Made by a program: the position numbers and the translations under genes. Shown piece after piece: positions 44,996 through 56,241 of a DNA stretch of 64,000 bases. Within the stretch, counting starts at the first letter, position 1, and the number at the start of each line of letters is the position of its first letter. Source of the stretch: Jacaranda mimosifolia (taxonomy: Eukaryota; Streptophyta; Magnoliopsida; Lamiales; Bignoniaceae); the NCBI GenBank assembly GCA_018894105.1, contig CM032122.1, positions 33,387,404 through 33,451,403 on the forward strand, in the 5' to 3' direction. The notes under the pieces were generated by a model. The model was not told where the DNA came from. It made no database searches and saw only the letters and a list, made by a program, of their open reading frames with translations.

Positions 44996-47562
44996 TGTGG
45001 CGTCCCACCCAGGGTGATCCCTAAGCTAGGATGCCACAAATTCAAAAGATAACCATGAAAGCCATATTTTATCCAAACTTAAAAGATAGCCATTTAACAC
45101 AATACCCAAAATATCGTATCATGAAGTACCTACCATAGGTCTTAGATTCAAAGTTTAAACATTACGTAACATTTACAAGTCTTAGCATATCGATTAGGTG
45201 AAGTCTATATGTACATACATAACACCTAATCTATTACAAAATAAGTCCTTCCATGGGCAAACCTCAAGTCCTCAATCTTTATTCAATCATATATGGGAAG
45301 AGAATACAGAATAACAAAAGGGGATAAATCCTAAAGATTTAGTGAGGGGGAAATATGACAAATAGTCAAAGAGAACTTGTAAAAGGAACGGTAATTCAAA
45401 ACAGATTTAGTAACGAGCAAGGCTTTACGATAAAAAACAATAACATAACATAGTATATGTGACCAAACTTAACAGACTGTTGGAAACTCCGTCCTTATTG
45501 CTCCATAGAGTACAAACATTAGCAAGCGGTAAACAAACGGTAACAGATAGTAACAATCGGTAACAAGCAATAATAATCGATACACGAAATTTAATAAACA
45601 TGACAACTTCCCTTATTACTCTATTATCCAAGCACTCGGCTCGATACCCAAGCATATAGCTCGGTAAGTGGCATAGCCGGTCCACATGTCAAATCCCGCC
45701 ACTCGCAGATAGCTACCTCCAACATATCTGCAAGTCAAGATTTTCGGTGGGTACTAGCTGGGAGACCAATTACCATCGGTCCATGCCGCCCGATCGTCTT
45801 TTCGAACTTAGTCCTAAGCTTATCCTTCCCTATGGCATCCCTATGGACAGTAACCCAACCAAGAGCATCCTCAAGGCGGTCAAACATAATGCCAACAGAT
45901 AAAACATTTTCAATAACTGTTCAATAGCATAGCTGTGAACACTAGCTGGCAAGGCCATATAAACAGTGTACATAACAAATTAAACAGAAGTACAAAAGTG
46001 AAATTTAGTCGGCAAGACCTAAGCAATAACATATATCGGGAAGGCAGGCAAAGCTGTGGGGTATACGGAACAGGAACAAATATCACAATAGATGTTCAGG
46101 GTACTAGAATGAATACAATCGAATCCAATAGATAAACATAGGAATACAAGCATTAAGGGTCATTCACTTCCTAGAAAAGGAAAGACTAACATTTACCTCA
46201 ACTTCCACAGAAAATGCTATCCATGTCTTACTGCTTGTCGGATCTTAGCTCCTCGTCACCTATTCAAATGAATGTACTTAACATCAAAACGCTTATTTTG
46301 ACCTTTTTAAACAACAATTAAGCCATTTATATTCTAATATCAGTTATTTTACAGTTAATACAATATTTTAAGGCTTGGTTCCAAAAATATCGTATGGTAA
46401 CATGTTGTTTATGTCATTAATGTTATAATACCTACGAGGGTCATATTTGCTCCGGTTAATGAATCAATTCAAATTCCTATATTACATTAGTCCTTGCAAC
46501 GTTACACAAAGTCGATTAAGATTACAATGATGAAATCTGACTTTAAGATTACAATAATCAAATCTAACTTTTGATAAGCCAATCTTTAATAATTAAGTCT
46601 CATATACATAAAATTAGGGTTTTAATTACCTATTTTAGCTTAATTAATCAATATTTACATATTATAATACGAATATGGGCTTACTAAGCTTTATATCTCG
46701 ATGCATGCATTCACTTCTCGGTCCAATTCCTGTTCTTTCATGTATTTTAAAATACAAGAATAATACAAGTTAATGGGTATTAACCTTAATTCCGATTATT
46801 TTTACCAAAATCTTAGTTTCAGAACTCAATCACCATAAACCGATACCACACACATGACTACCACGACAAGAGGAGAAATCTGTCTCAAAGCCGCTTGGCC
46901 GCTGTCGTCGGAGTTGCTGACCACCACCATCAACCAGCACGTCTCAACACGCTCAATCGAACGCCCAACTTAATTTTCCAATTTGCCGTTGAATTAGTTG
47001 TCAATTGAAGCTTCGATCACATAGTGCCACCACCTCTACCGTCTCGAATTACACCCAATTTAGCCTCCCTCAGTGGTCGAAATCAATAATCAAAGGTATC
47101 CTCTTGTTCCTTAAGATGAACTCTACAAAATCCACTTTCCAAACTCTAGCTTCCATTGCCCGAACCACCACTCTCGTTAACTCCGCTGCTGCCTAATTTT
47201 TCAACTCAAATTTCTGGTGCCTCACTGGTCAATTTTGGGTGCATGTGGTACGGTTGTGATCGTCGCGACGAGAGGATGCTGGTCATAGGTTTAGTTTGGG
47301 GTATCGCCATCACTGAAAGAAAACTATCAGAGAGGGAAGATGGGGGTGTGTAGGTGGAAAAATGAAGAAAATTTGGGGGGGGGAGGAATAGTATATAAAG
47401 TGCAATTTTTGGAAATTACAGATTAGCCCCCAAAGTTTCTTTTAGCTTTCGATTAAGTCCCTCTAAAAGTGAGTGCATTAGATTAGCACAGTTGACCAAG
47501 AATAATCCTATTTTGACCCCCAAACTTTTTTCTATAATAAAAATAATAAAATTTCATCAATT

Positions 47563-47604
<42 letters not shown>

Positions 47605-47618
47605 TTAGGGGTATTACA
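44996..47618 (-). repeat. 3' LTR (left) of inner chromovirus
   Basis: 2,623 bp, aligns end to end with 53,635-56,236. An (AC)n(AT)n microsatellite lies at 47,563-47,604, where the other LTR has AT repeats only. Confidence 0.95.
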
Positions 47619-48160
47619 AACCTTCCCATCTTAAAATAATGTCCCCAGATTCTCACCTAACCACTGGAAAAGTTCAGGATACTGTTGGCGCATGAGATCT
47701 TCTCGTTCCCAAGTCGCCTCTTCTATGTTGTGATTGCGCCATAATACCTTAAGGAATCCTCTTATTCCTAAGCTCTCAAAATTTTTGATCCAAGATACGA
47801 ATCGGTTGCTCTTCATAGGTCAAGTCACTTTCCAATGGTATATTTTCATGTGAAATGACGTAAAAAGGATCAAGATAATACTTCTGAAGCTGTGATACGT
47901 GAAAAACATCATATATTCCTGTCAAGCCTTAGGGTAGTACTAAATGGTAAGCCACTAGTCCGATTCTTTCACATATCTCATAAGGACCAACATATCTGAA
48001 CAAAGTTTTTTGCCTTTTCCAATCATTCGGACACCTTTTCTCAGGGATACTTTAGGAAACACTTGGTCTCCAACTTTAAATTCTAAATCATTTCTCCGCT
48101 TATTTGCATAACTTTTCTGCCGATCCTGAGCTACTTTCATTTTCTGTTTGATTATCTACA
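47619..48160 (-). pseudogene. Inner chromovirus integrase C-terminus and chromodomain
   Basis: Read leftward from 48,140: DRQKSYANKRRNDLEFKVGDQVF (integrase C-terminal GPY/F-type region), then across stops to SWIKNFESLG...KVLWRNHNIEEATWEREDLM and MRQQYPELF (47,816-47,631). The latter is the C-terminal half of a chromodomain, which directs integration to heterochromatin and defines chromoviruses. The polypurine tract follows immediately (47,633-47,619). Confidence 0.88.
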
Positions 48161-49200
48161 CCTTCTAAATAATCTCCTAAATTAATTCTGGCCTTAAAGT
48201 TCCCAAGGACTTATTAACGTTGCTTCTGTGTTCTTCAAGGTCCCAATGTAATGGGGATCGACATTTTCTGCCATATAATGCTTCATATGGGGCATTTGGA
48301 TGGTAGACTGGTAGCTGCTATTGTAAGCAAATTCTATTAGAGGAAGGCGTCGGTTTTAGCTCCCGTTGAAATCTAAAATACAAGCTGTAGCATATCTTCT
48401 AATATCTGAATGACCCTTTCTGATTGTTCATTTCATTGAGGATGAGCTATAGAACTGAATCGCAACTTCATTCCCAAATGTTCTTGTAGACTTTTCCAAA
48501 GCCGCGAGGTGAACTTCGTATCTCAATCTGATATAATAGTAGTTGGGAGTCCATGTAATCTGACTATTTCCCTGATATATAACTCTATTAGTTTCTCAAC
48601 CCTGTAATGTATTCTTACTAATAGAAAATAAGCAGACTTGGTTAATCGGTCTACTATTACCTAGATGCTATCATATCCTCATCTAGCTATTGGTAGACCT
48701 ATTATAAAGTCCATAGTAACCTGCTCCCATTTTCTATCAGGGATCGGAAGTGGTTGTAGCAACTCCAACGGTCACTATGCTTTGTTTTTACTAACTGGCA
48801 GGTTAAGAATCTTTGCAATTATTCGGCAACATCGCTTTTCATTCCATTCCACCAAAATTGCTTCTTCACATCCCGTTACACTTTCATGCCTCCTAGATAT
48901 ATCCTATATCTTGCCTTGTGCGTCTCTTCCAACAGTCTTTCTTTCATCTCTTTCGGCATACATATTATCTTATGGAAATAAAGAGTACTTTGACTGTCAG
49001 TATTGACCTTAGACTTTTCAGAACTCCCAATCGCTTCCTTTTATTTTAATATACAACTATAATTAGCTTGAGCTTGTCATATTTCATCATACAACTCAGG
49101 CTGCACATTTACCCTTGCAATCCAGGCTCGTTGTTTCATTCTTAATACGGCATCAGCCCTTAGACTTTTTGATGCTTCTGTTCCCAGTATGTGTGCCATT
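48161..49200 (-). pseudogene. Inner chromovirus integrase core
   Basis: On the minus strand near 48,740-48,400 the translation reads WEQVTMDFIIGLP (first catalytic Asp), VIVDRLTKSAYFL, LHGLP, SD.DTKF (second Asp) and FSSIAHPQ.N.QSERVIQ (Glu). Stops are scattered through it. The N-terminal zinc region (about 49,000-49,200) is poorly preserved. A 113-codon plus-strand frame at 48,665-49,006 is a shadow of this domain. Confidence 0.82.
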
Positions 49201-50413
49201 TCGGCCTTTCAGCTCAAAGCATCTGCCACTACATTTTCCTTTCTTGTGTGGTAGATGATAGAGAAATCATAATCCTCCAAAAGTTCCTTCCACCTTTGTT
49301 GTCTCATGTTCAGATCTTTCTGTAAATGCAAATACTTGAGACTTTTATGGTTTTGTATACTTCGAATGTAGCCCCATAAAGATAGTGTCTCCACTTTGTT
49401 AATGCAAAAATAACTGCAGCTAGCTCCAAGTCATGAGTTGGGTAATTCTCCTCATGTAGTTTCAATTTTTTGGATGCATAAGCGATAACTCGCCCCTTCT
49501 GTATCAGTACACATCTAAGCCCTTCTTTAGAAGCGTCTTTATACACAACCAATCCTTCTAATCCATCTAGAAGGGCTAAAATTGGAGCCAAAGTCAATCT
49601 GTTCTTCAATTCTTGAAAACTTCTTTCACAGTCCTTGTTCCAGTCAAACGGCTGATCTTTTTGAGTTAACTTAGTCAGTGGGCCAGCTATTTTAGAGAAA
49701 TCCTATACAAACCTTCGATGATAGCTGCAAACCCAAAAAGCTACGAACTTCTGTCATATTTTTGGGTTTCTTCTAGTTGACTATTGACTCTATCTTAGAA
49801 GGATCAACCTCCATTCCATCTTGGGATATGATGTGTCCTAGAAGTGTCACTTTCGCTATCCAAAATTCACACTTAATGAACTTTGCATACAACTTGTGTT
49901 CCCTCAGAGTTCTTAAAACCAAGTGTAATTGCTTTGCATGCTTTCTCTAGTTTTCTAATATACCAAAATATCGTCAATGAATATGACCACAAAGTGGTCT
50001 AGATATGGTCAAAAAATTTGGTGCATCAGATCCATAAATGCTGTTGGAGCATTAGTTAGATCAAACGGTATTATTACAAACTCAAAATGACTATACTGGG
50101 AATTGAATGCAGTTTTCAGGATATCTTCTTCCCTAACCTTCAGCTAATAATACCCCTATCTCAAATCTAGCTTCAAGAAGACCGTAGATCCTTGTAAAAG
50201 GTCAAACAATTCTTCCACATGCGGCAAGGGGTATTTATTCTGGATAGTGACTTTGCTCAACCCCCTACAATTGATGCATATCCTCAGGGATCCATCTTTC
50301 TTCTTAACAAAGAACAGCGAGGCTCTCCAAGGAAAAGTGTTGTGCCTTATGAATTTCTTCTCTAATAGTTCTTGGAATTGATCCTTTAGCGTTTTAAGTT
50401 TTGCAGGTGCCAT
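49201..50413 (-). pseudogene. Inner chromovirus reverse transcriptase and RNase H
   Basis: RT from 50,413: [49 protein letters not shown], and the catalytic FIDD at 49,981-49,970 (FIDDILVY then a stop). RNase H (49,609-49,210) has [13 protein letters not shown] (Ser/Asp region), [37 protein letters not shown] and the late HTRKENVVADALS. The catalytic D in VVYKDAS is kept. Frameshifts near 49,400 and stops near 49,960 disable it. Confidence 0.9.
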
Positions 50414-52215
50414 TCAATAGGGAGTTTTAGAAAAAGGTGTAGCATCAGGAAAAATGTGAATAACAAACTCTCTATCTTTCTCTCTGTCAGGTGGCAATGA
50501 GTTCAACTCTTCTGAAAATACTTTTGGATAATCAGCCACTATTTCCACTTTTTTGATTTTGGCTATGTCTCTGGGTTTATTGATAAGGTAAGTTAAGAAT
50601 CCTTGTCCTCCTTCCCTCAAAATTTTTCTAGCCTCTACCGCAAATATAATTGGTATTGGGAAAGTAGTATCTGTGGAACGACGTGTCGGTATTAGTACCT
50701 TATCTCCAAGAGTGATGCACTTAGTGTAACAATTTATCTGTGCTTGATATTGATACAACCAATCTATTTCAAGTATCAAATCATATTCTTCAATGGGCAT
50801 TTCTATAAGATAGGCTGGGTATTCACTATCTCCAATCATAACTGGGAAAGTCTGATACATGGTATCTGTTATTAACCCTGTACCTAAGGGTGTTTGTACC
50901 TCTATTTGATAAATCATGGTTTTGGGTTGCATATTCAACTTTCAAGAGAAAGATATTGATATAAAAAAATGAGAAGCTCCAAGATCATATAAGGCATTAC
51001 CATTAATTCCAAAAATAGAAATCATACCTTTAATTACTTCATTAGGATCTGGCGCTTCTTCTCCAGTCAAGGCATATGCACGAGCTCGAACCTTTGGTTT
51101 CTTGCTGGTTCATGCCACTCATTTTCCTTTTTCTGTAGGTGCCAGGTTTCTCCGATTGGGGCAATCTTTGACAAAATGCTGGTCGCTACCACATCCCATA
51201 CATTTACCCTGCTTTCTCTTACACTCGGATTCCTCATGGCCTAATCCTCCATAGAACCCATATTTCTTCGGTAGCACTCCTCAAGCCGGACCTACAACCA
51301 TACTAGCCTAGTGTGTTCATTGACTAGCACCCCCGATCTATGATTTTGGTTGTTTCTTCCCTGGGTTACTCTATCCTCCAGGGTGCGTTCTTCCTTTTTG
51401 GCCTTTTTCTTCGATTTTTTGGATTTCCCAAAATTCTAACTCCAACTGCGGTACTTTACTCATTACCTGATTAATACTTGGCAGTTCACATATGGCAAGG
51501 CCCCATATGAGTTCCGGCCATAATCCATTCACAAATTTAAAGGTTTGTCGGTCTTTACCTACAAGTATGTAGGGTACATACTTGATTAAGTAGTTGAAAG
51601 TGGCCTCATACTGACTGACTGATAACGTTCCCTGTATCAAATCCATGAATTCTCTCTCCCTTACATGCTTGACCACCAACGGTACATACTTGTCCATGAA
51701 TTCCCTAGTAAAGTTCTCCTAAGTTCGATGAATTCCTTCTTCAATCCATCTATAGTCTATCATTTTCCACCAGTTGCGTACAGGACCTTTCAATAGAAAT
51801 GTAGCATACTGGACTTTCTGCTCATCTAGGTAATGTAGAGTTTCAAATATATTCTCCAAATCCTCAATCTACTCTTCAGCTTTTCTGTCATCCGATTCCC
51901 CTAAGAATTTTAGAGGTTGGAAGCAAAGAAACCGCTCTAACACCCGATTTTCATTAAACTCTTCAGCATTTCCTACTCCACCACCCTGACCCTGTTGATG
52001 ACCAAATTGCATAAATCTTTACCCCTTTGGTTCATAGGATCCGCTAGTTGATCAACCGGAGGGGTTTGTGTGACTTCTTCCTCTGGCAGTGGTTGTTGAA
52101 AGATAGGTGCTCTATACTTAGGAACATTTTGTACGTTGGCCCATATGTCGGACTGTCTTCCTTGCCGGCCTGCTCGAGCTGGAGTGGGTATATGAGAACC
52201 TTTGTGTGATACCAT
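50414..52215 (-). pseudogene. Inner chromovirus gag and protease
   Basis: Gag begins at ATG 52,215 (MVSHKGSHIPTP) and runs with stops through MDKYVPLVVKHVREREFMDL (51,697-51,371). A zinc knuckle CMGCGSDQHFVKDC (CX2CX4HX4C, about 51,210-51,165) follows. The protease (50,938-50,414) includes MPIEEYDLILEIDWLYQYQAQINC, where DWL is the usual late motif; the first active-site DSGA-type motif near 51,000 reads as DLGAS on the shifted frame. VFSEELNSLPPDREKDREFVI leads into RT. Confidence 0.88.
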
Positions 52216-52634
52216 TCTTATGAGTCTGGTTAAATCTAAGATATTCTTTAATCTGCAATTATCAAGTTATACAACAATATCTAAAGTTATCATCAATTCT
52301 ATTAAGTATCCCGTACTTGTAAAAGTGTTTAACAAAGTTAAGTAAAATCATGGTAATAGAATTCTATTCATTCAATGATCAACGATAACACTTCTTTAAC
52401 ATTCCGAATTAGCATTAGCAGATATTACATTAGTATATATACAAGGTCAAAATTCCAAAATTTGCTAAGCTAACTGTACGCCTAGTCACGGACAAAATGA
52501 TGAGGCTTGTGTTAGGGCATTACCCCATAAGTCTGGCTATCCTTCACCCTTTCTATCTTATCTAACGATCAAAGTTAATATTATAACATGCATACATATT
52601 TAAGGTACAACTGCACCTACAAAGACATCTAACC

Positions 52635-53321
52635 CTAATCTTCTACATCAATAATGTCAGATTCTGTATTTTCATCTTTATCCTCTTGATATTCTCCATT
52701 CAATTCTACATCCATATCATCATCTTCCTTTTCAAATTCCTGAAATTCATCTTCTATAATGATCTATGGTGGTACCTCAATCGGGGGCTTCTGTACAGGA
52801 TCTTTCTCAGCTTCTTCTACAGGTAACTCTTCGATACGGATACCCTGTATGTGTCCCGGCTCCAAGAAGGGATGAACTCCAAAGGGCTCGGCCTCTTATG
52901 CTATCCCAACCCTTATGATCTGGTCTATGGAACTTTCATAATGTGCTATCATCATTCCAACCTCACCTATAATCATATGTGTATCTTTCGATGGTCCAAC
53001 TCTAATGTCCTAAAGATTTCCACCATCTAAGCCCGCACCATGCGGAGTCTCTCAGTCTGTCCTTCAGCTATTTTCATCCATTTACCTTCTTGTTCTATTT
53101 CTTCCATAAGTCTCTCCACAATGTCACTTCTAACTTGTACCATGGTTTTCAAATGATATGTCTCCACTCTCCTATCCCTCAATGCAAAGTCATTCCTCAT
53201 AGTGTTGGCATAGCTCCAGCAAGCTTGGTATTTCTTGTTCTAAAACCTTAATCCTCTCTTCTAGCGATTCCTTACTTTTCTCTTTCAAAGGTTCTTTTCC
53301 TTCCCTATGTTCACGTATCAT
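52635..53321 (-). pseudogene. Extra ORF between primer site and gag, coiled coil plus acidic tail
   Basis: Starting at ATG 53,321 (MIREHREGKEPLKEKS) on the minus strand, translation continues through one frameshift (near 53,215) and three stops to a TAG at 52,637-52,635, roughly 228 codons. N-terminal half: charged, Leu/Ile-rich, probably coiled coil (EERIKVLEQEIPSLL; VRSDIVERLMEEIEQEGKWM; VEIFRTLELDHRKIHMIIGE). C-terminal third: Pro- and Glu-rich, then strongly acidic (EFEKEDDDMD; EYQEDKDENTESDI). Each stop is one transition from a sense codon. It precedes gag in the same orientation. I recognise no family; it could also be an N-terminal extension of gag. Confidence 0.6.
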
Positions 53322-53634
53322 CCTACAATATATAAATTTATTTCATTAATTTCAACTAGTTAAGTTCATTACCAACTCTCTAATCACATAAAAACTTTCA
53401 ACATAAATAGAGTACCCAAGGTTCAATTTCAATCTAAGGTCCAATACTCAATTTTTGAAAGTGAAGATTACAGATTGGTCGGCCACCTCAAGTATAATCT
53501 CCTACCTCCTAATATCGAACATTATACCCAAGAGTTCATATCTTAACTAACTTTCTATCCCGGAAGCTAGTTTCGAATCCTAATGATACTCATTTACCTA
53601 GGTCATCGACAAACCTAGGCTTTGATACCACCTC
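53322..53634 (-). other. Inner chromovirus leader and primer-binding site
   Basis: On the minus strand the 5' LTR (right) ends at 53,635. After GAGG, TGGTATCAAAGCC (53,630-53,618) matches the initiator tRNA-Met primer site with one change from TGGTATCAGAGCC. The rest is untranslated leader. Confidence 0.85.
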
Positions 53635-56236
53635 TGTAGCACCCCACCCAGGATGATCCCTAAGCTAGGATGCCATCAATTCAAAACATAACCACGGAAG
53701 CTATGTTTTATCCAAACTCAAAAGATAGCCACTTAACACAACACCCAAAATATCGTACATAAAGTACCTACCATAGGTTTTAGATTTAAACTTTAAACAT
53801 TACATAACATTTACAAGTCTTAGCATATCGATTAGGTGAAGTCTATATGTACATACATAACACCTAATCTATTACAAAATAAGTCAGTCCGCGAGCAAAC
53901 CTAAAGTCCTCATTCAGTCATATCTGGGAAGAGAATAAAGAATAACAAAAAAAGGTAAGTCCTAAAGACTTAGTAAGGGGAAAATATAATAAACAGTCAA
54001 AGAGAAATTGTAAAAGGGATGATAATTCAAAACATATTCAATAATGAGCAAGGCTTTACGATAAGAAACAATAATGTAACATAGTACATGTGACCAAACT
54101 TAACAGACTGTTGGCAATTCCATCCTCATTGCTCCATAGAGTACAAGCATTAGCAAGCGGCAAACAAATGGTAACAGACAATAACAATCAGTAACAAACG
54201 GTAACAATCGGTACACAAAATTCAATAAACATGACAACTTCCCTTATTGCTCCGCTACCCAAGCACATAGCTTGGTAAGTGGCATGGCCGATCCACATGC
54301 CAAATCCCACCACTCACAAATAGCTACCTTTAATATATCTACAAGTCAGGATTTTATGTGGGTATTAGCCGAGAGACCAGTCACCGTCGCCCTATGTCAC
54401 CCGATCGTCTTTTCGGACCTAGTCCTGAGCCCATCCCACCCCATGGCATCCCTACAAATGGTAACCCAACCAAGAGCGTTCTCAAGGTGATCAAACATAA
54501 TGCCAACAGATAAAATGTATTTCAATAATTGTTCAATAACATATATGTGAACACTAGCCGACAATGCCATACAAACAATGTACATAATGAATTAAACAAA
54601 AGTACAAAAATGAAATTTGGTTAGCAAGACCTAAGCAATAACATATATCGGGAAAGCCGGCAATGTTGTGGAGTATACAGGACAATAACATATATCACAA
54701 TAGATGTTCTGGGCATCAGAACGAATACAATCGAATCCAACATATAGACATAGGAATACAAGCATCACGAGTCATTCACTTCCTAGAAAAGGAAAGACTA
54801 ACCCTCACCTCATCTTCTACAGAAATGTTATCCATATCTTATTGCCAGTTGGATCCCAACTCATCGTCACCTATTCAAATGAACGTACTTAACATCAAAA
54901 TGCTTGTTTTGACCTTTTTAAACAACAATTAATCCATTTATATTCTAATATTGTTTATTTTATAGTTAATACAATATTTTAAGGCTTGGTTTCAAAAATA
55001 TCGTATGGTAACATGCTATTTACGCCATTAACATTATAATACCTACGAGGGTCATATTTGCTCCGGTTAATGAATTAATTCAGATTCCTATATTATATTA
55101 GTCCGTGCAACATTACACAAGGTCGATTAAGATTACAATGATCAAATCTAACTTTTAATAAACCAATCTTTAACAATTAAGTATCGTATACATAAAATTA
55201 GGGTTTTAATTACCTAATTTAGCTTAATTAATCAAGATTTACATATTATAATACAAATTTGGGTCTACTAAGCTTTATATATCCATACATGCATTCACTT
55301 CTCAGTCCAATTCATGTTCTTTCAAGTATTTTAAAATATAAGAATTGGTAAAATCAACAAAAATAATGCAAGTTTATAGGTAATACCCCAATTCCAACTA
55401 TTTTTACCAAAATATTAGTTTTGGAACTCAATCACCATAAACTAATACCACACATACAACAACCACGACGAGCGAGAAATCTATCTCAGAGATGCCATTG
55501 CTGTCGAAGTTGCTGACCACCACTACCAACCAGCTTGTCTCAACATGCTCAATCGAACGCCCAACTCAATTTTCCAATATGTCATCGAATTGGTTGTCAA
55601 TTGAAGCTCTAATCACACAGTGCCACCACCTCTGCCGTCGTGAATTCTGCCTCCAACGGCGGTCGAAATCAACAATCAAAGGTACCCTCTTGTTCCTTTA
55701 GTTGAACTCCACAAAACCCACTTTCCAAACTCTAGCTTCTACTATCCGAACCACCGCGCCCGTCATCTCTGCCGCTACCCAATTTTTCAACTCAAATTTT
55801 TAGCGCCTCGCAGGTCAATTCTGGGTGCATGTGGTATGGCTATAACCGTCACGATGAGAGCATGTTGGTGGTAGGTTTAGTTTGGGGTGTTGCCATTGCT
55901 GGAAGAAAATCGTTAGCGAGGGGAAGGAGGTGTATGGGTGGACAAATGAAGAAAATGGGAGAGGGGAGAAATAGTATATAAAGTGCAATTTTTGGAAATT
56001 ATATATTAGTCCCCAAAGTTTCTTCCAGCTTTTGATTAAGTCCCTCTAAACGTGAGTGCATTAGATTAGCCCAGTTGATCAAGAATAATCCCATTTTAAC
56101 CCCCAAAACTTTTAAATGTTCTTAAAGTAAGTCTTTCCCTATTTACATTTTGACCCCCAAACTTTTGTTTTTAATAATAACAATAATAAAATTTCATCAA
56201 TTATATATATATATATATATATTTAGGGGTGTTACA
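53635..56236 (-). repeat. 5' LTR (right) of inner chromovirus
   Basis: 2,602 bp, aligns with 44,996-47,618. Small frames in it (for example 54,272-54,490) have no domain and are not conserved in the other LTR. Confidence 0.95.
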
Positions 56237-56241
56237 AATTG

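Larger units (their letters stand above)
44996..56236 (-). mobile_element. Inner chromovirus (Ty3/Gypsy, Tekay-like) with extra ORF upstream of gag
   Basis: 11,241-bp element flanked by a perfect TSD AATTG (44,991-44,995 and 56,237-56,241). LTRs 44,996-47,618 and 53,635-56,236; read on the minus strand they start TGTAA(T/C)ACCCC and end GCCACA/GCTACA. Primer site TGGTATCAAAGCC (53,630-53,618) and polypurine AAGATGGGAAGGTT are in place. Minus-strand order: extra ORF, gag with zinc knuckle, PR, RT, RH, INT, chromodomain. All are interrupted by stops, though domains are complete enough to order. Confidence 0.93.

Noticed and set aside
48665..49006. 113-codon plus-strand frame
   Set aside because: It lies antisense to the inner chromovirus integrase core and carries no recognisable domain.
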